A stretch of DNA of 64,000 nt from Gnetum montanum (GCA_015680685.1 MNCI01012686.1:224791-288790); one strand, 5' to 3'. Shown: positions 35,865 through 48,371, counted from the first letter of the stretch. The notes: generated by a model not told the origin, from the sequence alone. Program-made: numbers and translations.

Positions 35865-36646
35865 TGCATACGGTTATGTTAACGCATACCGTAACCAACT
35901 GGATCAAGGTAGGCCACCTTCCCAGGAAATTAACTAACCCTGGGAGTCCCTTAATCTATTTACAAATTTCTAGAAATAAACCACATAGGGCTCTTCTTAA
36001 CTCAAGTTTCAGAGTTAACTTAATTTCACGAGAGATGTATCACACCTGGAACCTGCCCCAACTTAAGAAGAGCAACATTCAACTAGAGCTGGCAGACCAG
36101 TCCATCATCATTCCCTTGGGATTGGTGGAGGCCATCATTACCACTGTGTGTGGTTGGTCTTACCCAGCTGATTTCCTGGTGATTGAAGTTAATAATAACG
36201 AAGGGGACTTCCCGATTATAATGGGAAGGGCATGGCTTAGTACAGTAGACACATGCCATAGGATCCGTGATCTTTCCTTGGAAATCTCTAAGATAAACAT
36301 TTATGGAAAGACCGAGAAGAGGAAAGTTTCATGCATCACATATAGTGATTCATCGGGTGATGACATGGAGGAAATGCCTCTATTTAACAGGTGTGCCCTT
36401 GAAACTTTGCAACAAAGATGCCTGTATGTAGCAGCCACACAACCAGTAGTAGACACCCCATGGTTGATAGCTACTCGAAGGAGCAACCAAATATGCATGG
36501 AACAAACTGAGGAAACCCATGCCCATAATGAAAGCATATATACATTGGAATATGAGCATCGCCAACTTCCACCCCTTAATCTAAGATCATCAATTGAGAG
36601 AAGTTGGAAACTTTTAAGAAATTCAAATAGGTGCTCATTATTTTAG
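35864..36646 (+). pseudogene. Aspartic protease of element D, active-site Asp lost
   Basis: A 260-codon uninterrupted frame. ALLNSSFRVNLISREMYHTW covers the active site, where D-S-G reads N-S-S. It is followed by GWSYPADFLVIEVNNNEGDF and PIIMGRAWLSTVDTC, which match the protease of element B. The tail (EISKINIYGKTEKRKVSCIT, then VAATQP near 36427) matches the protease-RT connector of B. The frame ends before RT would begin. Confidence 0.8.
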
Positions 36647-38102
36647 ATCTCTCCCTTTCCACTCAGTCATGGGGGAGATGGCCACCTATGCTAATCATAT
36701 GGGGCCCTCAGTTCTTTTTACGTTTTTGTTTTACACATTTTTGTTTTACAACGTTTTTATCTTACACATTTTTCTTTTACAAATTTCTTTACCTTTTCTA
36801 GTTTTTGTTAAAACTTTCTTTAACTTTTCTTATTTTTTATTTTACAACATCGTTATACTTTTTCATTTTGTGTGTGTGTGTGTGATCCACCATGTAAGTT
36901 TGTCACCCAATAAGTGTTCGGAATGATGGTATGAACTGTTTTCATGTTGATTGCTAATGTTTGGTTTTTACCTTAAGTTATGATGTTGATACTAAGGTAT
37001 GTTCTTTTGATATGGCAGGTAATGAGTTCACTTCATCCATCTATCGACAACACTTTATGGTCTCTCAGCTTGGAAATGTACAGTCCCTTTCTTAATAAGA
37101 ACTTAATGAATCAGTGACTGGGTATTTCTCAAACTAAAGAAGGACTCAAGGATTGAAAAAGGTGTGACTTCAAGGGAACTTGATGCTTTTGTGTTGGACA
37201 TTCTCTTGGGTGCTTGGATGTTTTCTTTTTGAGTTTTTCTTGTTGTTCCGATGTTACCCAATTATCGAAAGCTGAGTCAATAAAAATAAGAATTCTTTGC
37301 ATGGTGTGGTTCTCATGCATAAAAACACAAAACACAAAAAGCAAAAAAAAAATTAAGTAAGAATTCAAAGCACACCCCTTAGAAAAAATAAACTTGGACT
37401 ACAAGCACTGGTTATGGAACCACAAGTGTTCTCTCTAACTAAGGCCCTTCTCGCTTCCCATTCTCTCCTTTGTTTCATCGGAATGGTGGTGACTCTTGGG
37501 GAAGGCATTCTTGTTATCCAAGTGGATGGTTTAGCCGAATGCATTAATGTGAAGTCACTAGATGTGGTTGGTTTAAGGCCAAACTTGGAATGGGATTTGC
37601 TAAGTCACATTAATCATAAAACACACAAGGGGCTGTATACCACCTTGTTCTTGGGATTCCATTCCATCCTCTTCTCTCCACCCTTCTCTCCATTTTCACC
37701 TCATTGCTGGTTGTATCATTAGTGTATATTTTGGTAGATGCATTGTTTTCTTTTTGGTAAATTCTTATGATTAAGACTTTAACTCTTGTTCCAAATAACA
37801 TTCCTGGAGCCTACGAACTCTTTGAATGTGGGTTTGTCAGGGCATTAAGGGCATGAACTTGCTTTGGGGAGGTTCGCGATTACTCATGGGGGTACAGGGC
37901 CCAATTTTTTTGATTTTCTCCTAGCCCCGAATTTTTTTTATTTTCTTCCTAACCCATACACCTTCAGTAGTCATCATTAATATATCCCCAGATCCATATT
38001 AGCCATACCACAACCTAGCCAATGAACCTACACCGAAGCAAGGAATTAATTACATAATGATTCATTTACCCTTGCTAATATATGATTGTGTTGTGTGTGC
38101 AG
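36647..38102 (+). other. Element D 3' noncoding region
   Basis: It begins just after the coding end with CAGTCATGGGGGAGATG (36664-36680). A T-rich stretch with (TG)n at 36868-36884 follows, then the conserved motif GGTGTGACTTCAAGGGAACT at 37161-37180 and a shortened copy of the module seen in A (about 37830-37895). No RT or integrase remnant is visible. Confidence 0.6.
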
Positions 38103-38476
38103 ATGGCGATCATCCAACAATGGATTAGATCTGCAACAAACACTTGGAATGGAGTCGTGCTGGAAGCAGCTATGCAAGGAGCAAGATCGATGACGTGCTT
38201 ACCAATAGACAATGAAAGGTGCAATCTTGGCGTTGGTAGTAGCAACACTTCTTTCTCTCTCTCTCTCTTTTTTTCTTTCTCAGCTGCCAACTAAGGCCTG
38301 ATGTCATTGTAATAAGGTGTTCACCCTTGTTGTCATGAACACCAGTTTTGTCAAGTCTTGTAATGATGATTCGTTCACATGTCATTCCATTAGTTCCATT
38401 CCCCTCAATAATTCCATGCCTTCCCAATATTATTGTAAGGAACTCGAGGACATGTTTCCATTCAGTTATGGGGGTA
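38103..38476 (+). pseudogene. ORF3 start region of element D, rest deleted
   Basis: GTGTGTGCAG followed by ATG at 38103 keeps the acceptor-plus-start arrangement of ORF3. The frame then gives only 63 codons, to 38294, with no domain; the coiled-coil part is gone. The stretch ends in CAGTTATGGGGGTA, the polypurine tract before the LTR. Confidence 0.5.
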
Positions 38477-39481
38477 TGATGAGATGCGATTTGCATGAGC
38501 TGCGATATCATGTACGCGATATCGTGGCCGCCGCAATATTACGGTCTGCCGCCATATCTATAAATAAGAGGCGGCTCTCCCTTGTTTGGCCATCCTGGGC
38601 TAGAAGTAGGAAAACTTTGGCAGTTTGATCACTTCAGAGATAGAATATTTTCCATGTGCTCGCAATAGGAGTCCAAAAGTGAACGGATCTTTATTCGAGC
38701 AACATTGTACCTGAACACAAGTTGTGTACGGAAATAAAGACGAACTTCCTGGATAAACCTTGCAGTGCATGGAATCGGATTTTATTTATTGTTTTCTCTC
38801 TCACCCTTAAACTCCTAGAATGTAGAATGAGTATGACTTGATTACAAGCATCTAAGGATGTGTACGGATAGTTAAGGAATCGGCTGTTCATCGCATGCGG
38901 TATGAGTACAACTTGATTACGAGCATCTAGTGTGACTACTTGGTAACCCAGTGGCGTATCTAGGATCTACGCTTGATAATCCTAGTGGTAGTCCCAAATG
39001 TGTATGGTTAGTTAAGGAATCAGCTACTCATTGCACTTAGGCTAGATAGATTCTCTCAACCCTTTCCTCCTAGTTAAGTACCTCAATACAATCACTTCGA
39101 GCACGTGTATTACGCACGGTGATCCCAGCAACGATTAGCATTTGGTAGCCGCGGTTGCATCGGTTTAGGGTGTGTACGGTAAGTGGGAACGGATGCTGAC
39201 GCTAGGTAATTTAGACTTAGTTCATTAGTTATAGTTAGTTAGTTTCTCAACCCTTCACCTCGATAGCATAGAAGAAAAACATAAAAGATATAAAAATCAT
39301 ATACCTCGGACTTACTTAACCATACACCATGACAATCACAAGTAAGTCTGGGAAGATGATGAATGATTAACCCCAAGTGTTCCATGGGGCGTGTAGGCAC
39401 TTAGTCTATGGAGTTCGACCGGATCGTGCATGCTACGCTCGTTTTGTATGGTTCAGTGTAGGGGTACCTCGTCACTCATCA
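38477..39481 (+). repeat. Right LTR of element D
   Basis: 1005 bp, TGATGAGATG...CACTCATCA. TATA box CTATAAATAAG at 38558-38568. Matches the left LTR with scattered transitions and one rearranged U3 stretch near 38510-38550. Confidence 0.92.
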
Positions 39482-39486
39482 CTTAG
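39482..39486 (+). repeat. Right target-site duplication of element D (CTTAG)
   Basis: Copy of 32230-32234. Confidence 0.9.
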
Positions 39487-40011
39487 CATAATGTCTACTA
39501 CTTTACTAGCTTAATACTTTACCTTTCAAGCACTTTATTTTTACTTACATTACTAAAGTGAAATTAGTATGATTGATTTTGAGTGCTTAAGTGTAATTGT
39601 TTGCTAGTCCCAATAGTGACTTCACTTGATTTACTTAGTAGTGAATTCACTTAACAACCTAGTAATGATTACATAAGCCAAAGGCATGTATGTTGACTCA
39701 GGAATAGATACTCATTGTTGTAGGCTAGAATAAATGTACATTTTCATTATTAGTTAGATTAGCATTTAACTCTACTTCCAATATGTCTATACTTAGGAGC
39801 ATAACTAGCCCTACAACATCACTTAACATATGCGTCACTATAAGCTAAACCATATAGTTAAACTTCACTAGGCTGAAGTGGGAAGATAGTGATCGTGAGC
39901 TTAACTCAATTACTAGCATATCAACATTGTCCATCCATGGATTATAATTCGGTCACATGTGTACACTTATGAATTGTATGGTTGGGTGTTGAATTTCTCC
40001 ATTGCTCATCA
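39487..40011 (+). repeat. Split older LTR, piece 3
   Basis: Continues piece 2 without loss and ends ATTGCTCATCA at 40011. Joined pieces total about 884 bp, the size of other LTRs in this superfamily. Internal phrases such as GGGAAGATAGTGATCGTGAG match the U5 of the sister LTRs. Confidence 0.75.
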
Positions 40012-41123
40012 ATACTAGTAAAATATTTTTTAAACACAGCCAAATGAGAACATGCTCCTTGAATTAAAAAAACAATACATGTGTAAAAGCTACTAAAGTG
40101 AACTATTTATGTGATGGTATAAAACCCAAAATTTTGTTATTCTACTTATTGAATTATTAATATTCACTCCAATTCATTTATCTTGTAATCTTGGAATAGC
40201 TATGTTGATGCATTAAGTTTAAACCATTCTATCCCAAGAATTCCATTAATCTTAGAATAGAGATAATTGCATTGTGTACATGTGTTTAGAGATAATAAAA
40301 AATGCATAGAAGTTGTATAAATCAAACATGTAGAATTTCTATATGTAAGATGATAGAGTATCAATTCTAGAATCAAATTTAACATGGTACTTCTCAAAGA
40401 TCTTATTTACAATAACCTTAGAGTGGCTCAAAATAAAAGGCTAGGTGTGCTTGAATTAAGCATTTTGGCAACATCTCGTGAAATGCAAGAATAAATGATA
40501 AAATTGATGAGCTTGTTTCACAAAGATTAGTTTTCTTTACAATATGCACATGGCTTATACTTTGGGAAATTTTTGAATAACAAGATATACAACCAAGTTT
40601 TTGCTTGCATCATTGGCAATAAGCTAGCCATAACTAATATTTATCATGTGAACAAAATAATCAAAGTTGTATCATTCCTCACCATCACAAACTACAATTC
40701 GAGTTAGATTTTGTTGAATACCATCTACAATCTATACTAATGTTAAAATTGAAGAATTTTTGTTAGTGCATGCAAATACCATGGAGATAAATCTAATGAA
40801 ATTCTTTAAAAAATTATGTCTACGATAGTTTTTGCTTCAAAATGTGCAAACTTTTGATTAATGCAGTTCATTGGACCAATTAAAGTGGCAGAAATAAGAG
40901 TGGATGCTTGGCAACTTTTGTAGCACCATCTCTAAATCTTTGTGGTTTGCATTTGTTCACACCTTCTCCCTCCATGAAAAGAGTTCCATTCGTGCTTGAA
41001 TTAGCAAGTTTCCAAGCTATGTATCTTTGATGAAGGAAGATATCTAGCTGATAAAATCTCGAGTTTAAAATCATTATTTGAAATCACCTACATAGCAAAA
41101 ATTCAACAAAACTATGCATTCTA
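40012..41123. other. Unassigned AT-rich DNA
   Basis: No coding region, LTR or RNA gene I can support. A 64-codon minus-strand frame at 40880-41074 shows no known domain. Confidence 0.3.
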
Positions 41124-41588
41124 TGTTAACTATTAGTTAATTTTAAAAATCAATAATTGTTAAGTGTTAGTTAATGTGAAGAAAACTCTTTCTCTATTTT
41201 TTATCAATTTAAGTTATGTCTTTCATAACTTCCAAATTTGTAATATCTTCTTAAGATATGATTAGTAGTTTCTAAAATTATCTAAAGTTTGTAATAGAAA
41301 AAAGATTGATGGTTTTTCCTATAAATTAAGGGTGGGAAGATGTGTTAAGCACCACCACAACAACACCAACAAAGCATGAAAGCAAGGGCTTAAGAGTGTT
41401 GCTGTCAAGAGCTATCAAAGATGACTTGTGTATTTGTGATATTTTCTCCAAATAAAGGAAGAGCTCTACATTAGTTCCTATGGGTTTTTCCTCATTTTGG
41501 GGTTCCTGTGGTTTTTTCCTTACTTTGGGGTTTTCCAAGTAAATTTCTGTGTGTATTGTTCTTGTTGTCTCTGCTATTTCAATTTGCA
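41124..41588 (+). repeat. Probable degraded solo LTR of another family
   Basis: About 465 bp from TGTTAACTATTAG to ATTTGCA. It has a TATA box CCTATAAATTAAGGG near 41318-41332, AATAAAG near 41452 and a TTTTGGGGTTCC/TTTTGGGGTTTTCC pair reminiscent of plant Ty1/copia LTR 3' parts. There is no matching target duplication and no internal region. Confidence 0.4.
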
Positions 41589-42004
41589 GATTTAATTAAT
41601 TTTGTAACATTGTAATATTTTTATAACAAAGGGTAAAAATTCAATTGGAGATGTACCATAACACTTAAGTCATTGGAATTTCAAGCCAAATTTATAATTA
41701 ATGAAGTTTGTTAGTAATGTAAAAAAAGTCAAGTATTGATTAGCTTGTTTTTAAATTCCTGATTTTGTTAATAGAAAATAAAATGCACATGATAGGAAAC
41801 AAAGTATATAGTCTATGAAAAGAAACAAAATATTTGTTTCACACAATATTATAAAGAGGCTAAATTTACTTTTCAAATTTTAAAAAGTACATAAAGAAAA
41901 TTTATGCAATACAGATCATTACAAAAAAAATACAAAATAAAGACCTACAATGAAATTCTACAAACATATTCACTATGAATCAAATTGATTATAAAAATTA
42001 TTGG
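41589..42004. other. Unassigned AT-rich DNA left of element C
   Basis: No feature seen; low complexity A/T-rich sequence. Confidence 0.3.
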
Positions 42005-42009
42005 ATGAG
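42005..42009 (+). repeat. Left target-site duplication of element C (ATGAG)
   Basis: ATGAG recurs at 48367-48371 directly after the right LTR. Confidence 0.9.
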
Positions 42010-42884
42010 TGATGAACCATGATTTGTCAGGCTCCAATATTAGACCTGTGATATTGGATCCATGATATCAAGTACGCAATATCATGACCTAAATAATGAT
42101 ATCGGATACACAATATCATGACTCTTGTGTGGGCCTATAAATACACATGTGGGCACACAAGAAAGTCAGTTAGGAATTAGTTCTTAGTCATTTATTTTTT
42201 CAATCATTTGTTAGTTCTTCTCAACCCTTTCTCCCAGTGCATGCCCGCAATGTGATGATTGTAATTATACGGCACCTTTATTCAAGTGTGACGTACTTGG
42301 ACATGCACATGACCAGCAATAGTAGCATTCACTTAGTTTTAGTTATTTAATTATTATTTATTAATTTCATAATTAATATATCTCACCCTCATTTCCTATC
42401 CCTGTTATTAATCGTGGAATGAGCACGACTTAACCATGAGCATTTAAGTGTGACTACTTGGTAATCCAGTAGTGTACCTAGGACATGCGCTTGGTAATCC
42501 CAATGGTAGTGGTACATGAGGTCTAAGATGTGTATGGATGATTAAGGAATAGATACTCATCACACTTAAGCTAGCTTAGATTCTCTCCTTGCATTTCCTC
42601 GTAGTTAAATTCTCTCTCTCTCTCTCTCTCTCCTCCTTAGTCCAATTAAAGTTATTTTCCATTACCTCTAGGGGTAGCACTAGTTTAGAACCACATCATA
42701 CACCTCACTCTGGACTAAACCATACATGACAACATAAATACTAGTCCAAGTGGGAAGACAACAAACTGTGTTCAATGAGTAACTATCTAGATACCACAAC
42801 TAGCCCATCTACAGAGTTCAACCAGCTCATGCATGAATGCTTATATTCATACAGTTACGTGTAGGGGTACCTCACCACTCATCA
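42010..42884 (+). repeat. Left LTR of element C
   Basis: 875 bp, TGATGAACCATG...CACTCATCA. U3 has an array of ATATC/GATATT motifs, with TATA box CTATAAATAC at 42135-42144 and a (TC)n run at 42610-42632. Confidence 0.92.
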
Positions 42885-42885
42885 T

Positions 42886-42903
42886 TGGCATCGTTGCCAG
42901 GGA
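42886..42903 (+). promoter_or_regulatory. Primer binding site of element C (tRNA-Asp type)
   Basis: TGGCATCGTTGCCAGGGA directly after the LTR, a near match to the plant tRNA-Asp-type PBS. Confidence 0.75.
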
Positions 42904-43016
42904 CGATGCTAGTTATTTAGATTAGTTACATCATATAAGATCATTGTAACAGAGTATTAATGATATATCTTTTAGAAATAAGTAATTGCAAACAAGTCAC
43001 ACACAATTTCACAACA

Positions 43017-45044
43017 ATGTCTCTCTCACAAGACTATGACAATGCAACAACTAGTAAGGCAATTCATTGGAGAACCAATGAATTATATGATGATGAAGAC
43101 GAAGTTTGGAGTACTCAATCTAATGCAAGGGTCTCCTATGTACATAAACAAAGATAACATCATCCCAACTCAAAAATTCATAACCTACCTAAGGATAATG
43201 AACCCCTGTTGGCCACTAAGAGCCTAATGCATATACAAGAGTCTATTCAAATATCCCACAAGCATCGCAAGGAAAGTCATCTACCCAGACTTGATTTAAA
43301 AAACTTTCCCAAATTTTCAAGAGGCTATGATTTAGATCTGCAACATCATTTACAAGCCTTCCATGATGCCTATGTATGGAACAATATTGATAATGGATCG
43401 CAAAAACTTAAGTTCTTTCCTCTGATACTCATTGGCCAAGAAAAAATATGGTATAGGTCCTTAAGACCAAAATCAATTCAATGTTGGCTGACAATGGTAG
43501 AACTCTTCAATGAAAGATATCAAACTTATGCAAGAGTGTCAGCCTTGAGGAGACAAATACAAGAGTGGAAATAGGGACAACATGAACCCTTGGACATGGC
43601 CTTAGAAAGATACTATTCATTGTTAAAAAAATTACCTAGGCCATGGCTTCTCTGAGGAAAGGCTAATGTACACATTATGGATGGGCTCCATAATGAAACA
43701 AGGGAAACCCTAGGGATGTATGCCCAAGTTCAACTATATGAGCTACGAACCCATCAATTCCAAGAGCTTATTAAGTGGATAGCAAAAGAAGAAGGAGAGT
43801 TAGCTAAATGGGAGAATGTTGAGAAATTTCAACAAGACCAAAATCTTGAATTAGCAAAGGTCCATGATCATGAAGAGGAGAAATCAACTCACCTCAAGGA
43901 GGTGGAATCATCTTTGCCAATACTACAATCGCTGGATGAAATTGAGATAAAGATCAATAATATGACGAAATGGATACATGAAAATTGTGGAGAATACGCC
44001 AACATTATTAGAGGTAGAGTCATGATGAACCAAGAAATAGGATAGAATACCACTAGATAATTAGAGAGAAGGGTTGAAGAGAATAAGAACTCAACTACCA
44101 ATCATACGTATCAATGTGATATTTGCCTCTACGATCACCCCAAAGGCCAATGCCCAATCTTCTCACATTTACATGAGCATTGGGGAAGAATGTTACATCC
44201 AGAGTTCATACAGAAATATTGTGTTTGATCATAGTGGCAACAATCCTAGTCGTGGGGGAAGCCACCCCCAAACTGGTTACACCCTTCATACCATCTGAAC
44301 CCAAATGCTTACCAAGTCCAGCATCTTGTTTCCCCAACCGGTTCAACATCCTCTATCCCACCACATTATTATCATTCTCCTAAGTACTATCAACCCATGA
44401 TCTCTCCAACAAAATCACCACCTCATGTGCCTTACACTTCTCCTGAAATTCAATACTCTCATCCTTCATTTCCTTCTACATTGCCACCAATAGTACCAGA
44501 AGGTTTTGTGCCACAGAACCAATTCATGAACATTACTTGTGCTACTACTGTCAACAGTAGTGGAGGTACTCAAAAGCATTCTTTCTTTAGGCATGGTCGT
44601 AGAAAGGGACAGCACAGTTCCAAGACCACTGCATCCTCCAACTCAGCACAAGTTCAACACTATGGTGCATCCTTCTCCTCGAACTCAACACCTTGTGTTA
44701 CCTTATCTAGGCCACCAATCAACACTCCAACAATTATGCGGCCCAATGAATATAGCCACATAGGGAGTAATATTGATCCTTGCATACCATCTTACAGTCA
44801 AGGGTGTCATAGTGGGTCAACTTCGTATCAATTAAACTCATCTTCTAACTTTCCCCACTATGTCAACTTTAATACAGTGTGTGCACCCCAATTTGGGTAC
44901 ATTCCAACCACAACATCAAAAGACACCCAGTGGTTTGGATATGATCGGGTCCCAATATTTCCAAAATTCTTGGATCCAAACCTTCCATTTATTAATTCTC
45001 ACCATGATCAAAAGTTTAGTTATGGGGGATATCTCCCATTCTAA
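43017..45044 (+). pseudogene. Gag of element C
   Basis: The frame from ATG 43017 (MSLSQDYDNATTSKAIHWRT) to TAA at 45042-45044 is 676 codons with a few point stops (43155, 43572, 44043 and others) and a short compensated frame slip at about 43630-43670. The core has FHDAYVWNNIDNGSQKLKFF near 43350-43410, then MDGLHNETRETLGMYAQ near 43677-43727. The compact zinc knuckle CDICLYDHPKGQC is near 44117-44155. A Pro/Ser/Tyr-rich tail of about 270 residues follows. The C-terminus FSYGGYLPF overlaps a TATGGGGGAT tract equivalent to the CATGGGGGAGATG tract of D and E. Confidence 0.8.
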
Positions 45045-46413
45045 CAAGTAGAATTAATAAATATTTTTCCTTTTCTTTAATTTTACACTTTTTTATTCTC
45101 CATTTTTTCATCTTTCAATTTATTGTTTTATCTTTTTATGAGTAATCTCATCTATGAATAAAGCACTCATGTGACTCATTGGTTGAGGTGTTGTTCTTTG
45201 CTATCAAGTCTCAAGTAACTAATTATTTGGACTACGAGCCCACCACATCCACCCAACCATTCTATTGATAAGATTTTCTACTCTAAGTACAATGATATTC
45301 TTAACATCATTAAAACTTAAAATAATTTTGTGCTCATTGTATCCAGAGCAAAAAATGATGGACTAAGAGGGAATGACCAGGGTGTGACATCAAGGGGACT
45401 TGTGGATTCTTTTTGGTGACATCTGTAGGAGTTATCATGTACCCTAGTTGTACTATGATCCTTGTAGATCTAACAAAAAATGGAAGTAAGAGTAATAAAG
45501 GCACTCAATAAAAAAACCCAATGCTATTCTAGGGGGTCCCATTCTAAAGACATGCACCCATGCTTGAAGGTTGGCAGCTTCTCTAGATTACACATCAAAA
45601 AAGAGAAAAAATAGTGTGCCAAAGCAGCCAAAAAAAAGTATGTCATAAAGAAATTCCAAATCACTCCTCCATTGAACAAAATTCCAAATGATTGTATGCC
45701 TTGTTGTCATGGTACTTTTATGGTTTTCCATCATCGGATGAAACAATGCGATGTCACTGATTGGAGGAATGGACTTGGTCTTGATTTCGGAGCGACAAGT
45801 TAATGACACATTAATCATGCCCTACACTCAAGATTCATTATGCCCTAGGTCAGTCACCTTACATCCCAATCTTTGTAATCCCTTCTACAATCCGTCTCAT
45901 CTCGTTGTTCATGAATTGGTGACTCGTGTCTTGTGTTGCATAGAATTCCTACCTCATCACAGTAGTATTAATATGTGTGTGTTTTTTTGCATTAGTGTAG
46001 ATTACATTTAACCCTTGTAGTGCCTACAGACATTTTAAGGTGTGGTTACGCAAGGGCATTATAGGTTGGAACCCACTTTGGGAAGGATCCACTTGCATGA
46101 CTTTTGTAATTTGTATTTGTTGCACACCACCACATCATTTTATATCCTCTGAGTACTTCATTGCCAAATCTATTCTTTTCTTTGTCATAATTTTATCAAA
46201 CATTCCTCAAAACCATTACATGTCCTTTTTGTGTCACCTAAACAAATTAGTTCAGACATTAAAATTTTACAGCAACTTCCTTGAAAAAAAAATTTAACTC
46301 TAAAATCACACTAAACAAAGAATTCAACATTTATTAAAGGCAATGAGTAAGGTATGAAATAATTAAACTTCTTTCAATAACCTTACTAACAATTGATCTT
46401 TGTGTGATTATAG
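45045..46413 (+). other. Element C noncoding region before ORF3
   Basis: Holds the conserved motif GGTGTGACATCAAGGGGACT at 45381-45400 and the module shared with A, B and E (about 45960-46130). At the end lies an acceptor-like site: TTACTAAC, then TGTGTGATTATAG before the ATG at 46414. No U3-like promoter block is visible, unlike in A and B. Confidence 0.6.
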
Positions 46414-47290
46414 ATGGCCCCTAAAGGAGGACAACAAGGAGGACCTGCTCAAGGTGCAATTGAACACCCAGGGGGAGGCAGAGACTAAGGACCTCATGCA
46501 AAACATGTAGAGTAGGAGGCATAATCATTCAGCATCCATCAGGAACCTCCTATCACTACACAATCAGGCCAAGAAACATGAAAAGTTAAAAGAACACTTC
46601 AAAGACCAAGTGAGGATGTACAAGCAAGTCATCAAAAAAGAAATCCATATGGCCAAGGCCCACATTAACACCTTCAATGCTCAACAAATTGATTGGCAAG
46701 CCATATTAGACACATATGCATTTGTCCACTAGGTAGAGCTAAAAAGCCAAGACCTGCAAGTACAAGATCTTACAGAGTACATGGAATTGGCAAACTTGTG
46801 GTATGCCAATTTAGCCATGTTAACAGCAAGACACCTGAGAATAAAGCTAGAGAAGTAGGTAGCTACCACCTATGCCAAATATGAAATTGAATTTGTGGAG
46901 CAAAAGAAAATATTGCAAAGACTAAAAGTTGCAAATTCTAAGTTAGAGGTGGTTAAGACTAGCTACCAAGGGTAGAAAGATGTTGCAGTGGACTTGGCTC
47001 GATGGCTTACAGATTATCAGGACAACACAGATAAAGCCAGAGACTAGGAGGTCAAACGGTGACTATTTGAGGCATGGCATGTTAAAGAAAATTAGATGTT
47101 TCTGCAACTTCCATGTCCATGGGAAGTGCCAACTCCATCAAACATTGGAGGATCAGCATGGACAGCACAGGATCCTCGAACCGAAGAGGAAAAGCTTCAG
47201 GCACCCCTTCAGAGCCACCAAATCCCAAAACCTAGAGCACAAGACAAGGGGAAGTGACCCATAGAGGAGCCACCACCACCTAGAACCACA
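46414..47290 (+). pseudogene. ORF3 of element C with large internal deletion
   Basis: The frame starts MAPKGGQQGGPAQG at 46414 and matches the N-terminus of the A copy (SFSIHQEPP shared, near 46529-46555). At about 46570 it jumps to sequence equivalent to position ~3195 in A, a loss of about 1.9 kb covering the plant-transposon-protein-like domain and half of the coiled coil. The junction lies at a shared AGGCCAAGAA stretch. The C-terminal part continues (AILDTYAFVHQVE-like region near 46702) to Pro-rich residues and TGA near 47290. Confidence 0.6.
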
Positions 47291-47470
47291 TGAGTTCCAA
47301 TCAAATTTTGTAATTCAAATTTTGTGTTCATGTTCCAATTTTGTTATATTCAATTCCCCACTACGGCATGAATAAATTCCTAGTTAGTCAATAATCCCAT
47401 ACCTATCCACTGTGTAATTAATTGGGCTTATTCTCATTTTTTTTAACTCAAGGACAAGTTTGCATTTAGT

Positions 47471-47480
47471 CATGGGGGTA
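47471..47480 (+). promoter_or_regulatory. Polypurine tract of element C
   Basis: CATGGGGGTA directly before the right LTR. Confidence 0.75.
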
Positions 47481-48366
47481 TGATGAACCATGATTTATCA
47501 GGTTCCAATATCGAACTTGCGATATCAGATCCACAATATCAGGTACGCGATATCGTGACCTAAATAATGATATCGGATACACGATATCATCACTCCTGTG
47601 TGGGCCTATGAATACACATGTGGGTGCATGGGAAAGTTAGTTAGGAATTACGTCTTAGTTAGTTTTTTAGTCATTTGTTAGTTCTTCTCAACCCTTTCTC
47701 CCAGTGCATGCCCGCAGTGTGATGATTGTAATTGTACGGCACCTTTATTCAAGTGTGACGTACTTGGACATGTACATGACCGACAATAAAGATCAAGATT
47801 ACTTCATCATTGCAACATTCACTTAATTTTAGTTATTTAATTATTATTTATTTCTTTTGTAATTAATATCTCTCACCCTCATTTCCTATCCCTATTATTA
47901 ATCGTGGAATGAGTACGACTTAACCATGAGCATTTAAGTGTGACTACTTGGTAACCCAGTAGCATACCTAGGACATGTGCTTGGTAATCCCAGTGGTAGT
48001 GGTACATGAGGTCCAAGATGTGTATAGATGATTAAGGAACGGATATTCATCACACTTAGGCTAGCTTAGACTCTCTCCTCCCATTTCCTTGTAGTTAGAT
48101 TCTCTCTCTCTCTCCTCCTTAGTCCAATTAAAGTTATTTTCCATTGCCTCTAGGATTAGCACTAGTTTAGAACCACATCATACACCTCACTCTGGACTAA
48201 ACCATATGTGACAACGTAAATACTAGTCCAAGTGGAAAGACAGCGAACTGTGATCAACAAGTAACTATCTAGATACCTCAACTAGCCCATCTATGGAGTT
48301 CAACTGGATCATGTGTGAATGCTCATATACGTATGGTTGAGTGTAGGGGTACCTTGCCACTCATCA
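47481..48366 (+). repeat. Right LTR of element C
   Basis: 886 bp, TGATGAACCATG...CACTCATCA. GATATC arrays at about 47520-47590. The TATA box is mutated to CTATGAATAC. AATAAAG near 47787. Confidence 0.92.
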
Positions 48367-48371
48367 ATGAG
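48367..48371 (+). repeat. Right target-site duplication of element C (ATGAG)
   Basis: Copy of 42005-42009. Confidence 0.9.

Larger units (their letters stand above)
32235..39481 (+). mobile_element. Element D: non-autonomous gag-protease retrotransposon, 7.25 kb
   Basis: Complete by its ends: LTRs of about 1 kb, a tRNA-Asp-type primer site, a polypurine tract and a 5-bp target duplication. Inside are gag and protease, but no RT, RNase H or integrase, and ORF3 is reduced to a start region. Its transposition must have depended on enzymes supplied in trans, probably from a B-like element sharing LTR ends, PBS and Gag type. Confidence 0.9.
42010..48366 (+). mobile_element. Element C: non-autonomous gag plus deleted-ORF3 retrotransposon, 6.36 kb
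   Basis: Complete ends (LTRs of 875 and 886 bp, PBS, polypurine tract, TSD). The 4.6-kb interior has a long Gag and a 3' ORF3 that lost its middle. Protease, RT, RNase H and integrase are absent. The LTR U3 differs from those of D and E, so it is a separate non-autonomous family. Confidence 0.9.

Noticed and set aside
38170-38628. ORFs spanning the D 3' end and its right LTR
   Set aside because: They cross the polypurine tract and LTR start, which are well defined by the TSD, so they are not element genes.
42610-42632. (TC)n run as a functional GAGA-type element
   Set aside because: Length differs between the two C LTRs; an ordinary microsatellite is sufficient.
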